A model generated the notes under the pieces. That model searched no databases. It worked only from the letters and a program-made list of their open reading frames with translations, and was not told where the DNA came from. This document shows, piece after piece, positions 18,092 through 28,291 of a DNA stretch of 64,000 bases; the first letter of the stretch is position 1, and every line of letters starts with the position of its first letter. Source of the stretch: UTCFX2 sp963788305 (GTDB lineage Bacteria > Chloroflexota > Anaerolineae > Anaerolineales > UBA4823). A program made the position numbers and the translations under genes. The stretch lies in the NCBI GenBank assembly GCA_963788305.1, contig CAWBGK010000012.1, forward strand, positions 90,214-154,213, in the 5' to 3' direction.

Positions 18092-19051
18092 ATGGCAATG
18101 TATAATCTTGATATCATGACATCAATAAAAATAATTAAAGACCGATCCTCTCTTGAAAAGCGTTTATGGGCAGACCTGACTTTACTTTCCGTAGCGATCA
18201 TCTGGGGAATTGCTTTTGTCGCCCAACGGATCGCTGCGGCAGAAATAGGCACATTTACATTTAACGGTCTCCGCTTTCTTGTAGGAGCGATTGTGCTTCT
18301 GCCATTTCATTTTGCGTTCAGTTCAAATGGGGCGCAAGTCCTGGGTGTGCCTACTTCTAAAAGGAACCTTCAAGGTCTGGCTGCGGCAGGTTTGTTATTG
18401 GTGGGTGGATCCGCTTTCCAGCAGGCAGGTCTTCGATATACAACTGCCGGAAATGCCGGATTCATAACCGGTTTGTACATCGTATTGATTCCAATCTTCC
18501 TGGCGGTGATCTGGCACAAGCAGCCGAGAGCAGTAGTCTGGCCGGCAGCCTTGATGGCGCTTTTCGGCCTTTTCTTATTGAGCACCGGGGGTGAATTTCG
18601 GGTGAACCGCGGTGATGGATTGGTTCTGGTCAGCTCAGTGTTCTGGGCGCTGCATGTAATTCTCATCGGTTGGATGGTGGGTCGAATGAATATCTTTTCC
18701 CTTTCAATCGGACAGTACCTGATCTGCGGGATTGTCTCGCTTTTTATTGGATTGCTTTTCGAGCCGCAAGGTCTGCGGCCGATCCTTGAGAACTGGTGGA
18801 TCATCGCCTACACAGGTTTGATCTCTGTCGGAATGGGATATACCCTGCAGGCGTTTGGGCAGCGGGTAGCCCCGCCAGCGGACGCAGCGATTATCCTGAG
18901 CATGGAGGCAGTCTTTGCAGCCTTGGCAGGCTGGATTTTTCTCCACGAAATGCTCACACCAATCCAGATCGGTGGGTGTATTGTGATGTTTCTGGGGATG
19001 CTGCTAGCTCAATCGGATGTAATTTTCCAAAAGAGGGGTTCTCTCGCATGA
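18092..19051 (+). CDS. EamA/DMT-family transporter
   Basis: An inner-membrane exporter-like protein with ten predicted membrane segments in two EamA repeats (AIIWGIAFVAQRIAA at the start of the first; SSVFWALHVILIGWMVGR at the start of the second). Substrate unknown. There are two possible starts, 18092 and 18116. A TATAAT at 18101-18106 lies only ten bases before the second, which would make a nearly leaderless message; no clear ribosome site serves either. Its stop overlaps the next start (ATGA). Confidence 0.85.
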   Translation: MAMYNLDIMTSIKIIKDRSSLEKRLWADLTLLSVAIIWGIAFVAQRIAAAEIGTFTFNGLRFLVGAIVLLPFHFAFSSNGAQVLGVPTSKRNLQGLAAAGLLLVGGSAFQQAGLRYTTAGNAGFITGLYIVLIPIFLAVIWHKQPRAVVWPAALMALFGLFLLSTGGEFRVNRGDGLVLVSSVFWALHVILIGWMVGRMNIFSLSIGQYLICGIVSLFIGLLFEPQGLRPILENWWIIAYTGLISVGMGYTLQAFGQRVAPPADAAIILSMEAVFAALAGWIFLHEMLTPIQIGGCIVMFLGMLLAQSDVIFQKRGSLA

Positions 19052-20658
19052 ATCTAAACTGGCTAGAGAAAGAATGCCGTCTGAAATCTTACAGGAAAAT
19101 CAGGTCAAAGCTCCTGTCTTTGCTGATCGGCTTCGTGTTCGCAGTTTCGAGCTGCAATTTTCCGGGTTTATATTCTCCCAATGATGATGTAGATATTCAT
19201 GAGCTAAGGGAGACGCTGGATGCGCTTTCAAGCCAGATTTTGAGTTCACCGACAGTGCTGAGCTCCAGCGAGCCACAAATGACAGAGATTTCGGCAGTCA
19301 GTATTTCGACCGAAGAGCCCCCGATTCTTGTTTTGCCAGTGAGCACACCTGAACCAAATCCGGATATTTATGATTATGTCTCACAACCAGGCGACACGGT
19401 CGCCGCGCTCGCAAACCGGTTTAATGTCGACCCATTATCCATTGAGTCTGTGTCAAATCTTCCAGAAGAAGGATTGATTCCACCAGCTACCAGCCTCACC
19501 ATCCCCAATCGGGTTGGGCAAACCCAATATCATCAACTGGCGCTTCCGGATGCTGAGGTGATCAATTCTCCGACTTCGCTGGATTTAGATCTATCTACTT
19601 TTATCGACAGCAGCGGCGGCGTCCTGAGCACTCATTCAGAAATGGTACAGAAGCAGCTCCTCTCCGGAAAAGAGATTGTTGCGCAGGTTGCGCTGGAATC
19701 CTCAGTCAATCCGCGTCTGCTGCTTGCGCTGCTGGAGCTGCGTTCTGGATGGGTCCTGGGAAAACCGGACGCAGTCTATCCAAATAAATACCCGATTGGA
19801 TTTCATATCGGCGCCTGGGAAGGGTTATACAAAGAGCTGGTCATGACTGCCACACATCTGAATGCTGGTTATTATGGCTGGCGAGAAGGTACGCTGACGG
19901 AGATCCAATTTTCAAATAGCAAAAAGATTCGGGTAGACCCGCGCCTGAACGCAGGCACGATAGCTGTTCAAAACCTGTTCGCAAAATTATATGGGCAAGA
20001 GAAATGGGAATCGGCGATCTATGGACCGGAAGGCTTACTTGCAACTTATCAGATGATGTTTGGCGATCCATGGGTGAGAGCCGAGAAATCTGGCATCCTT
20101 TTTCCAATGGGCCTGGTTCAACCGAAGCTAGAACTGCCCTTTGGTCCCGGTGAGCGTTGGAGTTTGACTGGAGGTCCACATCCATCCTGGAAAACAGGAA
20201 GCCCACGTGGTGCAATAGACCTGGCTCCAGTTACCGGCGAAAGAGCCTGTACAGTTTCTTCCCGTTGGGTGACTGCACCAGCGGCAGGTCTCATTGCCCG
20301 GTCAGCTCGCAATGTCGTTGCGCTTGACCTTGATGGAGATGGGAATGAGCAAACGGGCTGGGTTTTGATTTTCATGCACATTGCGGATCAAGAGCGAATT
20401 TCAGAAGGGCTCCAAGTGGAAACTGACACTCCAATAGGGCACCCATCCTGTGAAGGAGGCACATCAACTGGCACGCACTTTCACGTTGCAAGAAAATTTA
20501 ATGGAGAGTGGATCTCAGCAGCGGGTGGTCTTCCGATGATTCTGGGAGGCTGGAAGGTTTTTGCCGAAGCGAAAAATTATCAAGGCGGGATGAATCGAGG
20601 GGAACTGCAGGTCGTCGCGAGCCCAGTTGGGCCACGCACCTCGATTATTGTCCGATAG
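19048..20658 (+). CDS. LysM lipoprotein with a degenerate M23 peptidase domain
   Basis: 536 residues. The signal peptide ends at lipobox VSSC, followed by a Ser/Thr/Pro linker and a LysM domain (YVSQPGDTVAALANRFNVD, about residue 115). The C-terminal third resembles an M23 (LytM) endopeptidase: GAIDLAP about residue 395 and GTHFHVAR about residue 480. In active M23 enzymes the first zinc ligand is the His of HxxxD; here it is Arg (RGAID). HxH is kept. It may therefore bind peptidoglycan or regulate another hydrolase. The start overlaps the EamA stop. The end overlaps the convergent M28 gene by 14 bases. Confidence 0.82.
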   Translation: MNLNWLEKECRLKSYRKIRSKLLSLLIGFVFAVSSCNFPGLYSPNDDVDIHELRETLDALSSQILSSPTVLSSSEPQMTEISAVSISTEEPPILVLPVSTPEPNPDIYDYVSQPGDTVAALANRFNVDPLSIESVSNLPEEGLIPPATSLTIPNRVGQTQYHQLALPDAEVINSPTSLDLDLSTFIDSSGGVLSTHSEMVQKQLLSGKEIVAQVALESSVNPRLLLALLELRSGWVLGKPDAVYPNKYPIGFHIGAWEGLYKELVMTATHLNAGYYGWREGTLTEIQFSNSKKIRVDPRLNAGTIAVQNLFAKLYGQEKWESAIYGPEGLLATYQMMFGDPWVRAEKSGILFPMGLVQPKLELPFGPGERWSLTGGPHPSWKTGSPRGAIDLAPVTGERACTVSSRWVTAPAAGLIARSARNVVALDLDGDGNEQTGWVLIFMHIADQERISEGLQVETDTPIGHPSCEGGTSTGTHFHVARKFNGEWISAAGGLPMILGGWKVFAEAKNYQGGMNRGELQVVASPVGPRTSIIVR

Positions 20659-21839
20659 TATGTTCAAGCGATTGCAGAAGCTCCCAGGTGAACTCAAAGG
20701 TTTTGTTCAGGTCCATAGGGAGAATATTTTCAAGCCTGTCACTCATTTGATGCCAGTGAGCACTGCTATCATTTCCAGAGCGGGGGGCTGCACAAAGTGT
20801 CAGTGCGATTAAACCCTGGCGAGTGGCTTTTAAGGCATCGGTGTACGCAACTCCGACCCCCTCAAATGCCTGCAAATCTGGTCGGCGAGCGGATGTCTTC
20901 CGGGCAAGCTGTAAAGCAAGCGGGTGAGTACGGTGTTTGATCAGCAAACCGTCGGAAGTAAGATATTTGATCTCCCCGGCACCCACCTGGTCGATGATGA
21001 TGTAATGAGCTTCTTTTCCGAGTTCGACGGCATGGGCATCTAAAAAAGCCTGCATCCCCCAATCTCCTACCTCTTCACACCCGGAAAAAACCAGATGAAT
21101 TTCTGTTCGATTGAGAGGCATATCTTTAAGGCGCATTGCGATTCCGAAGAGGATTGCAGCGCCGGATGCATTGTCGTTTGCCCCTGGTGAAAATGGGGTG
21201 AAATCAGCATGAATGCACATCACCAATGCAAATCCCTGGATCAGGCAGATGGCCAGATACAAGAAGCGCAACCAGCTCCAGCCGAGGATTAATCCAGCTC
21301 CGCCGGCTATCGTGCCGATTAACATGCTCAGAATCGCGGCACCGGTCAGAATGGAGAAAGCTTTTTGCCAGGCATGCGATGAATAAAAAATCGGAGTCCG
21401 GTGAGTATCCAGATGGGCGCAAAGAACGACTTTTGTCCGTATGGTACCTTTAGCCGGTATGCTCGCCAGGACGTTCTGGCTCTGGGCCCTCGGCAGAGAA
21501 CAAGCGCATCCAGCTGGAGATCAGCTCGATCTCAGCAGCCATCCCGATAAAACCCAGAAAATTGAACAGAATCGCAATTATCAACGGACCTCTTCCCCCA
21601 AAAAGCAGGCAGGAGAATGATCCCGCTAGAGCAATGCCTAGAGCCAGGCTGTAAGGCCAATACGTGGATGGGATCGCTTGAAATGGTTCGATAAAAACAG
21701 AATGAACTTCATGCATGCGCAGCTGTTCGGCAATGTAATCTGCTGCCTTGCGCTCATTTGCTGTGCAGCTTCCTCTTCCACCAATGGTTTCAGATAAATA
21801 TTGGATCACATGAAGCATTTGATTTTCATAATTTGGCAT
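20645..21839 (-). CDS. Membrane M28-family metallopeptidase, one frame change
   Basis: The N-terminal piece (start 21839) and C-terminal piece meet near 21475-21490, at a GGGCCC run: LFSAEGPE is followed in the next frame by SQNVLASIPAKG. Zinc-ligand motifs of M28 aminopeptidases are present: CAHLDTHR, GANDNASG, SGCEEVGDWG and a final WHQMSD. Between the first two motifs, normally about ten residues apart, lie about 65 residues with two membrane segments, and two more hydrophobic segments precede the domain. This places the active site at the membrane face. Substrate unknown. Confidence 0.8.
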
Positions 21840-22008
21840 ATGTTGCTTTCAACAAAGTACTCTATCATCTGAATGTAATTGAAATATTGATAAACCGCCT
21901 GGCAGTGAATCCAAGAAGCGCTGATGCGCTTTCATTTTAGCAGATAATGGATGCCAGGAAATCTGGTATAAATGCTGGATTGAAATCGTTTTCGAATGAG
22001 AGGCTTTA

Positions 22009-23062
22009 ATGGCTCAAATTGGCGTATTGGAACACTACCATGATTTACTGAATGTGCCTCAGCATATCCGAGAAGTGACGCTTTTAGAAGGGGGAACACC
22101 GTTGATCCCGCTGCCGCGCCTTGCGAACGAACTTGGAGGCGGTTTTGAATTATGGGTAAAATTTGAAGGGATAAATCCCACGGGTTCATTCAAAGATCGC
22201 GGTATGACGGTTGCAATCGGCGAGGCGGCTGGTAAAGGCGCACGCACGGTGATTTGCGCTTCCACTGGAAATACTGCCGCTTCCGCAGCCGCTTACGCGG
22301 CGCGCGCTGGGATGCGTTGCGTCGTACTGATCCCCGATGCAAAAGTAGCAGCTGGAAAATTAGCTGGCGCTGTCGCGCATGGTGCCCAGGTGCTCCAGTT
22401 GAAGGGTTCATTCGATGACGCCCTGGCGCTTGTTGTTGAAATCTCGCAGCGGCAGCCAATAGCGCTGGTCAACTCTTTGAATCCCTACCGCCTGGAGGGT
22501 CAGAAAACAGCTGCATTTGAGATTTGCGACACTCTGGGGGAAGCTCCGGATTGGCTCTGCCTTCCGGTTGGAAACGCCGGGAATATCACAGCCTATTGGA
22601 TGGGATTTCTGCAGTATCATGCTTTGAAATCAAGCGGGCTACCTAGAATCCTGGGAGTGCAGGCAGCGGGGGCGGCGCCGCTTGTGATTGGTCGCGTTGT
22701 CGAAAATCCCGAGACTATTGCAACGGCAATCCGGATTGGAAGGCCGCGCGCGGTGAACAGGCGCTTGAAGCCGCTGAGCAATCTAAAGGCCGGATCATTT
22801 CCGTAAGCGATGACCAGATCCTGGCGATGCAGCGCAGGTTAGCTGGAGAAGGCGTCTGGGTGGAACCGGCATCTGCGGCAGGACTGGCAGGTTTAGCCGA
22901 ACAAATCAGAATTGGGCAGATTGACCTTAAAGGATTGCGTGTAGCAGCTGTATGCACAGGTCATGGATTAAAAGACCCCGGGATTATCACGAGTTGGATG
23001 GGTCCTCCACGATTAATTCCACTGAGCTTTCAGCCCTGGAAGATGCGATCAGGTCCGAATAA
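22009..23062 (+). CDS. thrC: Threonine synthase, two frame changes
   Basis: PLP enzyme converting O-phosphohomoserine to threonine. The Schiff-base lysine is Lys62 in GSFKDRG; the phosphate-binding loop is STGNTAAS; VGNAGNITAYW follows. After AIRIG the frame changes near 22740-22760 and continues as ALEAAEQSKGRIISVSDDQ and VEPASAAGLAGL. A second change near 23014 restores TELSALEDAIRSE with TAA at 23060. The gene lies before lysC, in keeping with the aspartate-family pathway, so both changes are probably sequence errors. Confidence 0.88.
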
Positions 23063-23091
23063 ATGCAATTTGGACGTCGGGAGTCGAAGAT

Positions 23092-24564
23092 ATGGAGCAC
23101 GAAAAAATCAAGAATACTCCCCCTCAAAGCTTGAAGCAGCCTACCCTGGTGATGAAATTTGGGGGGACTTCAGTAGGGACAGCTGAGGCGATTTCTCAAG
23201 TGGTGAAGATCGTCCGGGATGCCCAGGAAACCTGGCCGCGCCTGGTTGTCATCACCTCTGCTCTGGCAGGTGTGACAAACCTTTTACTGGATGCTGCGAA
23301 GAACGCAGAGAACGGTCAAATTGATCGGTTAGATTCTATCAGAGCAGAGTTAACCATAAGGCATACTGCAATCCTTAAGGCGCTTATTCATCTTTCTTGT
23401 CGTCGAGCTCTTGTCGAGAATCAAATCGAGAGTCTATTGGATGAATTTTCCAGCCTATGTAAAGCAATCAGCGTATTAGGAGAGGCGACGCCGCGCACTC
23501 TCGATGCAGTCTCTGGATTGGGCGAAAGGATGAGCGTAAGGTTGCTCTCAGTAGCACTTGAAGAATCGGGGGTGGACGCTCAATCAATTGATGCAACAAA
23601 TCTCATAATCACAGATGATTGTTATCAGAATGCCCATCCGGACTTCAATAGGTCGCAGATTCAAACACGGCAGATCCTGAATCCTCTTTTTGAGAAGGGA
23701 TTGGTTCCAGTAGTAACCGGGTTTATTGCTGCGACTCAACAGGGGATTACGACGACCCTTGGCCGGGGTGGGAGTGATTTTTCTGCCGGGATACTTGGCG
23801 CGGTATTACCAGCGGATGAGGTTTGGATTTGGACAGATGTAGACGGTGTGATGAGCGCTGACCCTCACGCGGTGCCAGATGCTCGCACCATCCCAGAGCT
23901 GACGTACCGTGAAATTGCGGAGCTGGCTTATTATGGCGCAAAAGTGCTGCATCCTAAGACAATCCGTCCGGTGGTTGAAGCAGGGATCAAGCTGAGAATC
24001 TGCAATACATTTAACCCTTCCAATCCTGGAACCAGGCTGGTGAGCGATGCTCCCGAAAGCCGCAATGGAGAAATCAAGGCAGTGACGGTCATCCCATCCC
24101 AGCGCCTTGTAACGATTGAAGGGCGGGGAATGCTCGGTGTTCCTGGTGTAGCCGCGCGCGCCTTTGCAGCAGTGGCGTCAACTGGAACCAGCGTTCCTCT
24201 AATTACTCAGGCATCTTCAGAGCAGTCGATTTGTTTTGCGGCGCCGACCAGCTCGACAATGGGAGTTATCAAAGCATTGGAAATGGCATTTGCAAATGAG
24301 CTCGCCCAGCGCGATATCGACCGAATTTGGGCAACGGATGAAGTTGAGATCATCACCATTGTTGGAGCTGGGATGATCCACACTCCTGGTATCGCCGGTC
24401 GGATCTTCAGCGGATTGGGGAATGCAGGTGTCAATGTGATCGCAATTGCCCAGGGTTCTACGGAAGTTTCGATCAGCCTGGTTGTTGATGGGCGCGATTC
24501 GGCTGCGGCGGTACAGGCAATCCACCGACTGATCGTGCAGCCACCCTGTGATATTCGGATGTAG
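23092..24564 (+). CDS. lysC: Aspartate kinase
   Basis: Phosphorylates aspartate, the first step towards lysine, methionine and threonine. 490 residues. N-terminal kinase motif MKFGGTSVGTAEAI at about residue 21, GRGGSDFSAGILG near 225 and WTDVDGVMSADPHAVP near 245. Two ACT domains fill the C-terminal 150 residues (LVTIEGRGMLGVPGVAARAF; ITIVGAGMIHTPGIAGRIF), suggesting feedback control by an amino acid. It follows thrC by 29 bases. Confidence 0.94.
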   Translation: MEHEKIKNTPPQSLKQPTLVMKFGGTSVGTAEAISQVVKIVRDAQETWPRLVVITSALAGVTNLLLDAAKNAENGQIDRLDSIRAELTIRHTAILKALIHLSCRRALVENQIESLLDEFSSLCKAISVLGEATPRTLDAVSGLGERMSVRLLSVALEESGVDAQSIDATNLIITDDCYQNAHPDFNRSQIQTRQILNPLFEKGLVPVVTGFIAATQQGITTTLGRGGSDFSAGILGAVLPADEVWIWTDVDGVMSADPHAVPDARTIPELTYREIAELAYYGAKVLHPKTIRPVVEAGIKLRICNTFNPSNPGTRLVSDAPESRNGEIKAVTVIPSQRLVTIEGRGMLGVPGVAARAFAAVASTGTSVPLITQASSEQSICFAAPTSSTMGVIKALEMAFANELAQRDIDRIWATDEVEIITIVGAGMIHTPGIAGRIFSGLGNAGVNVIAIAQGSTEVSISLVVDGRDSAAAVQAIHRLIVQPPCDIRM

Positions 24565-24567
24565 AAG

Positions 24568-25707
24568 ATGATGAAATCATTTGGTCCCACCTCGATCTCG
24601 ACCTTTGTCCAGGACCGGATCGTCTACCGGAATCTAAGGGCATATGACCGCTCTCTGCCTGATCTGCAGGCGATCTGCAAGAAAATTGGCAGGGAGATCG
24701 TCTCCCCTCCGCGCAAAATTGAGCCAGAATATGCACAGGTAGTCCTTGAGCTGGTTCGATACTGCCGCCAGCAGGATCAGCCCGGCGGGAGAATTGAGTG
24801 GATCATCTATATCGGTGATACGCAGTTGTTAGATGGAACGGCGTTTTCAAATCTCTGCAGGGTCAGCGGCTGGCCGGGGATGGCATTCATCGGTTCAGAG
24901 GATCGATTTCCGGCGGCGACACGGGTGATCCAGAGTGATGTAAAAAGCCAGATTATGCTCGCTAACCGCTGGTCCATGCTGACGGAGTTCAATAGACAAT
25001 GTACTCTGAACGGTCTGCCGATAGAAGAAGGTACGGTCGTTGTCATGGATATGGATAAAACGATGGTTGGGGCGAGAGGCAGGAATGGGCATGTGATCGA
25101 TCTGGCGAGGATGGAGGCAGTGCAGGAGACGGTCACCAGCATTCTCGGAAACAGCTTTGACCCAACTGAATTCCAAAAGGTTTACCAGCCGTTAAACCAA
25201 CCCGAATTTCACCCATTTACGAGCGACAACCAGGACTACCTGGCCTATATCTGCTTGATCCTGGGTAGCGGGATGTATCCATATTCGACATTTGTGGATG
25301 ATGTTCGATCCGGGCGGATGAGTTCCTTTTTTCAGCTGATCCATGAGATGGATTCTCGCTCTTCAGATATGCCAAAAGGATTATTCCCTATCCATCAGGA
25401 TATATTCGCCAATGTTATGGCTGGTGATCCAACACCCTTTAAGCCATTTCGGCGCAACGAGTATCGGCTCACTTTGGATCGTTTTGGACGTTTAGAGGAC
25501 AGGGCTCCTGTTGACCAGATGTTAGAAGAGGAGATCCTTATTACAGAAGAACTCAGGCAAATGGCTCAAATCTGGAGGGAAAGAGGCGCGCTGCTCTTTG
25601 GCTTATCAGACAAACCGGATGAGGCTTCCCTACCATCCGCAGAGCTTGAGAAAGTGGGATGCAAACCCCTGCATAGAGCCGTAACGCATTCGGTTGGGGA
25701 GGGATGA
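24568..25707 (+). CDS. HAD-like hydrolase family protein of unknown function
   Basis: 379 residues starting three bases after lysC. The only clear motif is the HAD nucleophile loop VVVMDMDKTMVG (DxDxT, about residue 161), with a late LLFGLSDKPDE (about residue 350) that resembles the HAD Lys/Asp loop motifs. The N-terminal 150 residues contain IIYIGDTQLLDGTAFSNL and are not recognised. Co-transcription with lysC suggests a metabolic phosphatase, but the substrate is unknown. Confidence 0.6.
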   Translation: MMKSFGPTSISTFVQDRIVYRNLRAYDRSLPDLQAICKKIGREIVSPPRKIEPEYAQVVLELVRYCRQQDQPGGRIEWIIYIGDTQLLDGTAFSNLCRVSGWPGMAFIGSEDRFPAATRVIQSDVKSQIMLANRWSMLTEFNRQCTLNGLPIEEGTVVVMDMDKTMVGARGRNGHVIDLARMEAVQETVTSILGNSFDPTEFQKVYQPLNQPEFHPFTSDNQDYLAYICLILGSGMYPYSTFVDDVRSGRMSSFFQLIHEMDSRSSDMPKGLFPIHQDIFANVMAGDPTPFKPFRRNEYRLTLDRFGRLEDRAPVDQMLEEEILITEELRQMAQIWRERGALLFGLSDKPDEASLPSAELEKVGCKPLHRAVTHSVGEG

Positions 25708-25854
25708 ACCCCTTCCTTCTGGCGAGAAGCAAGCTTAAAGTATGGGTTAAAACTTCCAATGATATAATCTTTTAAGAATTCCTTTTGCCGGGTGATGGTT
25801 CATCAAATGTGTTGATTCTAATACCGTGCCGAAGGCTTGGAAGGATTTGTTGAT

Positions 25855-26232
25855 ATGGCAGAAGGCAAAGAAATTAAATCAAAACAGAAGACTGGTGATG
25901 ACCTGCCAGTTCCATGGCAACGGATTCAATTGGCAATTTGGCTGTTGGGTTTGGCATTAATCGCCTGGCAGGATTGGTGGTGGCCTGGTATTTTGGTCCT
26001 CGCAGCGTTCAGCGGGCTGGTCCAGGCCGCAATCCAGGTGTATCTCTCCCGACAATTAGAAATCAACGAAGATCGCGTGCAACAGAATACGCTCAACCTG
26101 GAGCGAGCGGGGTGGCTTCCGGATGTTTGTCCAAACTGCGGTGGACCAGTCAGTGTGGGGACTGTAAATTGGACGGGCTCCCATACTGCTGACTGTCCGT
26201 ACTGCAAGGCTAATCTTAAAAAACCGGTTTAA
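25855..26232 (+). CDS. Membrane protein with C-terminal zinc ribbon
   Basis: 125 residues: about 25 cytoplasmic residues, two close membrane segments (LAIWLLGLALIAWQDWWWPG, ILVLAAFSGLVQAAIQVYL), then a predicted zinc ribbon CPNCGG...CPYCKA. I start at 25855 because AAGGA lies about ten bases upstream; a TTG at 25837 is the alternative. No known function. Confidence 0.65.
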   Translation: MAEGKEIKSKQKTGDDLPVPWQRIQLAIWLLGLALIAWQDWWWPGILVLAAFSGLVQAAIQVYLSRQLEINEDRVQQNTLNLERAGWLPDVCPNCGGPVSVGTVNWTGSHTADCPYCKANLKKPV

Positions 26233-26265
26233 CTCTTGCAATATTAAGAATAATTGAGGAATCCA

Positions 26266-27522
26266 ATGGCACAAGAAAATATTTCCCCAGTCTGGTCGCG
26301 AGCTTTTCCGCTAACTGTTTCACACGGTGAGGGTTGCTACGTCTTCGATACAGAAGGAAAGCGCTATTTAGATTTCACTTCCGGGATCGGCGTGACCAGC
26401 ACCGGACACTGCCATCCGAAAGTAGTTGCAGCAGCGCGCGATCAGATTGGGAAGATCATCCACGCCCAGATAAACAATTACTACCACCTGCCTCTTCTTG
26501 AGCTGACCGAGGCGATGTTGACGATTGTCCCAGATCCGTCATTTAATTGCTTCTTCTTTACGAACTCCGGAGCAGAGGCAGTTGAAGGCGCGATCAAACT
26601 AGCACGCCATGCAACCAAAAAACCGAACATCATCACATTCCAGGGGGCATTTCATGGTCGCACCAATCAGACCATGGCGACGGACTCAGGGAGTACGATT
26701 TATCGGGCAGGGTATGCCCCGCTGGCCTCAGGGATCTTCATCGCCCCCTTTCCATACGCTTACCGCTACGGCTGGGATCCGGAGACGACAAGCGAATGGT
26801 GTTTGAACGAACTACGACACATGCTTTACACTCAATCCTCGCCAGCGGAGACTGCTGCGCTGCTGATCGAGCCCATTCAAGGAGAAGGCGGGTACATCGT
26901 TCCACCAATCTCGTTTATGAAGGGTCTGCGTTCGCTTTGTGATGAGTTTGGGCTGTTGTTAATCGCCGATGAGGTGCAATCTGGGTTTGGAAGAACGGGA
27001 AAATTCTTCGCAGTCGAGCATTTTGGAGTTGTCCCTGATATTATCGTGGTTGCAAAAGGGATTGCCTCGGGATTCCCGCTGGCTGGGGTGATGTCAAATC
27101 GAGAACTTATGGAAAAGTGGATTCCTGGGAGCCATGGGGGTACTTTTGGCGGGAATGCAGTATCTTGTGCGGCTGCAGTAGCAACGATTGGGGTCTTGAA
27201 GGACGGCCTGGTCGAGAACGCAGCCAGAATGGGCGAAACTTTAATAAGCAAATTGAAACAAATCCAGCGCAGCTATCCAATTATCGGGGATGTTCGCGGA
27301 TTGGGATTGATGGTCGGGGTGGAATTTACAGAGCTGGATGGTCGGCCTGGCTCGAATATCAGCGACAATGTGAAGAAACGCTGCCTGGACGATGGACTGC
27401 TTCTGCTCCAGTGCGGAACGTATCATCAAGTGATCCGCTGGATCCCACCACTGATTGTTAATCAAGAACAGCTGACCGCCGCTCTCAAAATCTTTAAAAA
27501 GGCGGTTGCAGTCTCTGGATAA
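26266..27522 (+). CDS. Class-III aminotransferase (4-aminobutyrate/acetylornithine type)
   Basis: A PLP aminotransferase of 418 residues. DFTSGIGVTSTGHCHPKV marks the N-terminus; LIADEVQSGFGRTGKFFA is the PLP-binding aspartate region and VVAKGIASG carries the Schiff-base lysine (about residue 264). SGAEAVEGAIKLAR is the phosphate loop. It resembles GabT-like enzymes most, but the substrate cannot be fixed by sequence alone. GAGGA precedes the ATG at 26266. Confidence 0.85.
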   Translation: MAQENISPVWSRAFPLTVSHGEGCYVFDTEGKRYLDFTSGIGVTSTGHCHPKVVAAARDQIGKIIHAQINNYYHLPLLELTEAMLTIVPDPSFNCFFFTNSGAEAVEGAIKLARHATKKPNIITFQGAFHGRTNQTMATDSGSTIYRAGYAPLASGIFIAPFPYAYRYGWDPETTSEWCLNELRHMLYTQSSPAETAALLIEPIQGEGGYIVPPISFMKGLRSLCDEFGLLLIADEVQSGFGRTGKFFAVEHFGVVPDIIVVAKGIASGFPLAGVMSNRELMEKWIPGSHGGTFGGNAVSCAAAVATIGVLKDGLVENAARMGETLISKLKQIQRSYPIIGDVRGLGLMVGVEFTELDGRPGSNISDNVKKRCLDDGLLLLQCGTYHQVIRWIPPLIVNQEQLTAALKIFKKAVAVSG

Positions 27523-27537
27523 GTCTGATTTAAATCT

Positions 27538-27582
27538 CTGTAAGAGAGATCGCGCCGTTCTTGGCACGGTCTCTCTTTTACA
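27538..27582 (+). terminator. Rho-independent terminator after the aminotransferase gene
   Basis: An imperfect stem (GTAAGAGAGA..CG.GCC / GGC.CG.TCTCTCTTTTAC) around GTTCTT. The 3' arm is T-rich. It is nearly symmetric and could act in both directions. Confidence 0.6.
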
Positions 27583-27607
27583 ATAGATACGGCAGAGCGA
27601 TATTCCG

Positions 27608-28240
27608 TTGGAAGAAATTTTAAGGAACATCTTGCTTGGGATCACCCTGGCTGCGCCGATTGGTCCAGCAAGCGTTGCAGTGATTCGGAACGGGCTGTTT
27701 GGAGGATTCCTGCGAGCTTTTCTTACCGGATTAGGGGTAACTGCTGCGGATCTCACATATATGATGGTGGTTTTCTTTGGAATTTCGGAATTTACAAAAA
27801 TCCCGCTTGTTAAAGTCATAATCTGGAGTATGGGAGCGCTGGTCCTTTTTTACATAGGATGGCAAAGCATCCGTGATGGTGGAAAAAGAATCCAATTTGA
27901 CGTCCCAGATGTACCCTTAAACAAGAACCCATTTCTCACAGGATACCTGGTAAATATCTCGAACCCGATGGCTGCAGTTTTTTGGCTGGGTATTTTTGGC
28001 TCGCTGATCAGCATTGGTGCTGAGGGGACAAATCCAGGATTAGAAGGTCTGGCGCGGGGCATTTCCATCCTGATCGGGATTCTGTCCTGGCATACCATTA
28101 TGTCGATATTGACCCAATGGGGAAGACGGTTTATCAACGACAAAACCGCTCGTCTGATCTCGATCGCTGCAGGGATTTTGCTGATTATTTTTGCAATGCG
28201 GTTTGCTTTCTTTGCCGCCAGCACTTTTATCACAGGATAA
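27608..28240 (+). CDS. LysE/RhtB-family amino-acid exporter
   Basis: 210 residues with about six membrane segments. The family opening GITLAAPIGPASVAVIRNG and the LTGLGVTAADLTYM segment are typical of LysE/RhtB exporters. TTG start. A lysine-rich loop (NKNPFLTGYLVNISNPMA) matches the family mid-region. Exported substrate unknown. Confidence 0.85.
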   Translation: MEEILRNILLGITLAAPIGPASVAVIRNGLFGGFLRAFLTGLGVTAADLTYMMVVFFGISEFTKIPLVKVIIWSMGALVLFYIGWQSIRDGGKRIQFDVPDVPLNKNPFLTGYLVNISNPMAAVFWLGIFGSLISIGAEGTNPGLEGLARGISILIGILSWHTIMSILTQWGRRFINDKTARLISIAAGILLIIFAMRFAFFAASTFITG

Positions 28241-28291
28241 GATTTGAAAGATTAAAAAATGAAATCCAAATGATAATCTTAGAATCTATGA

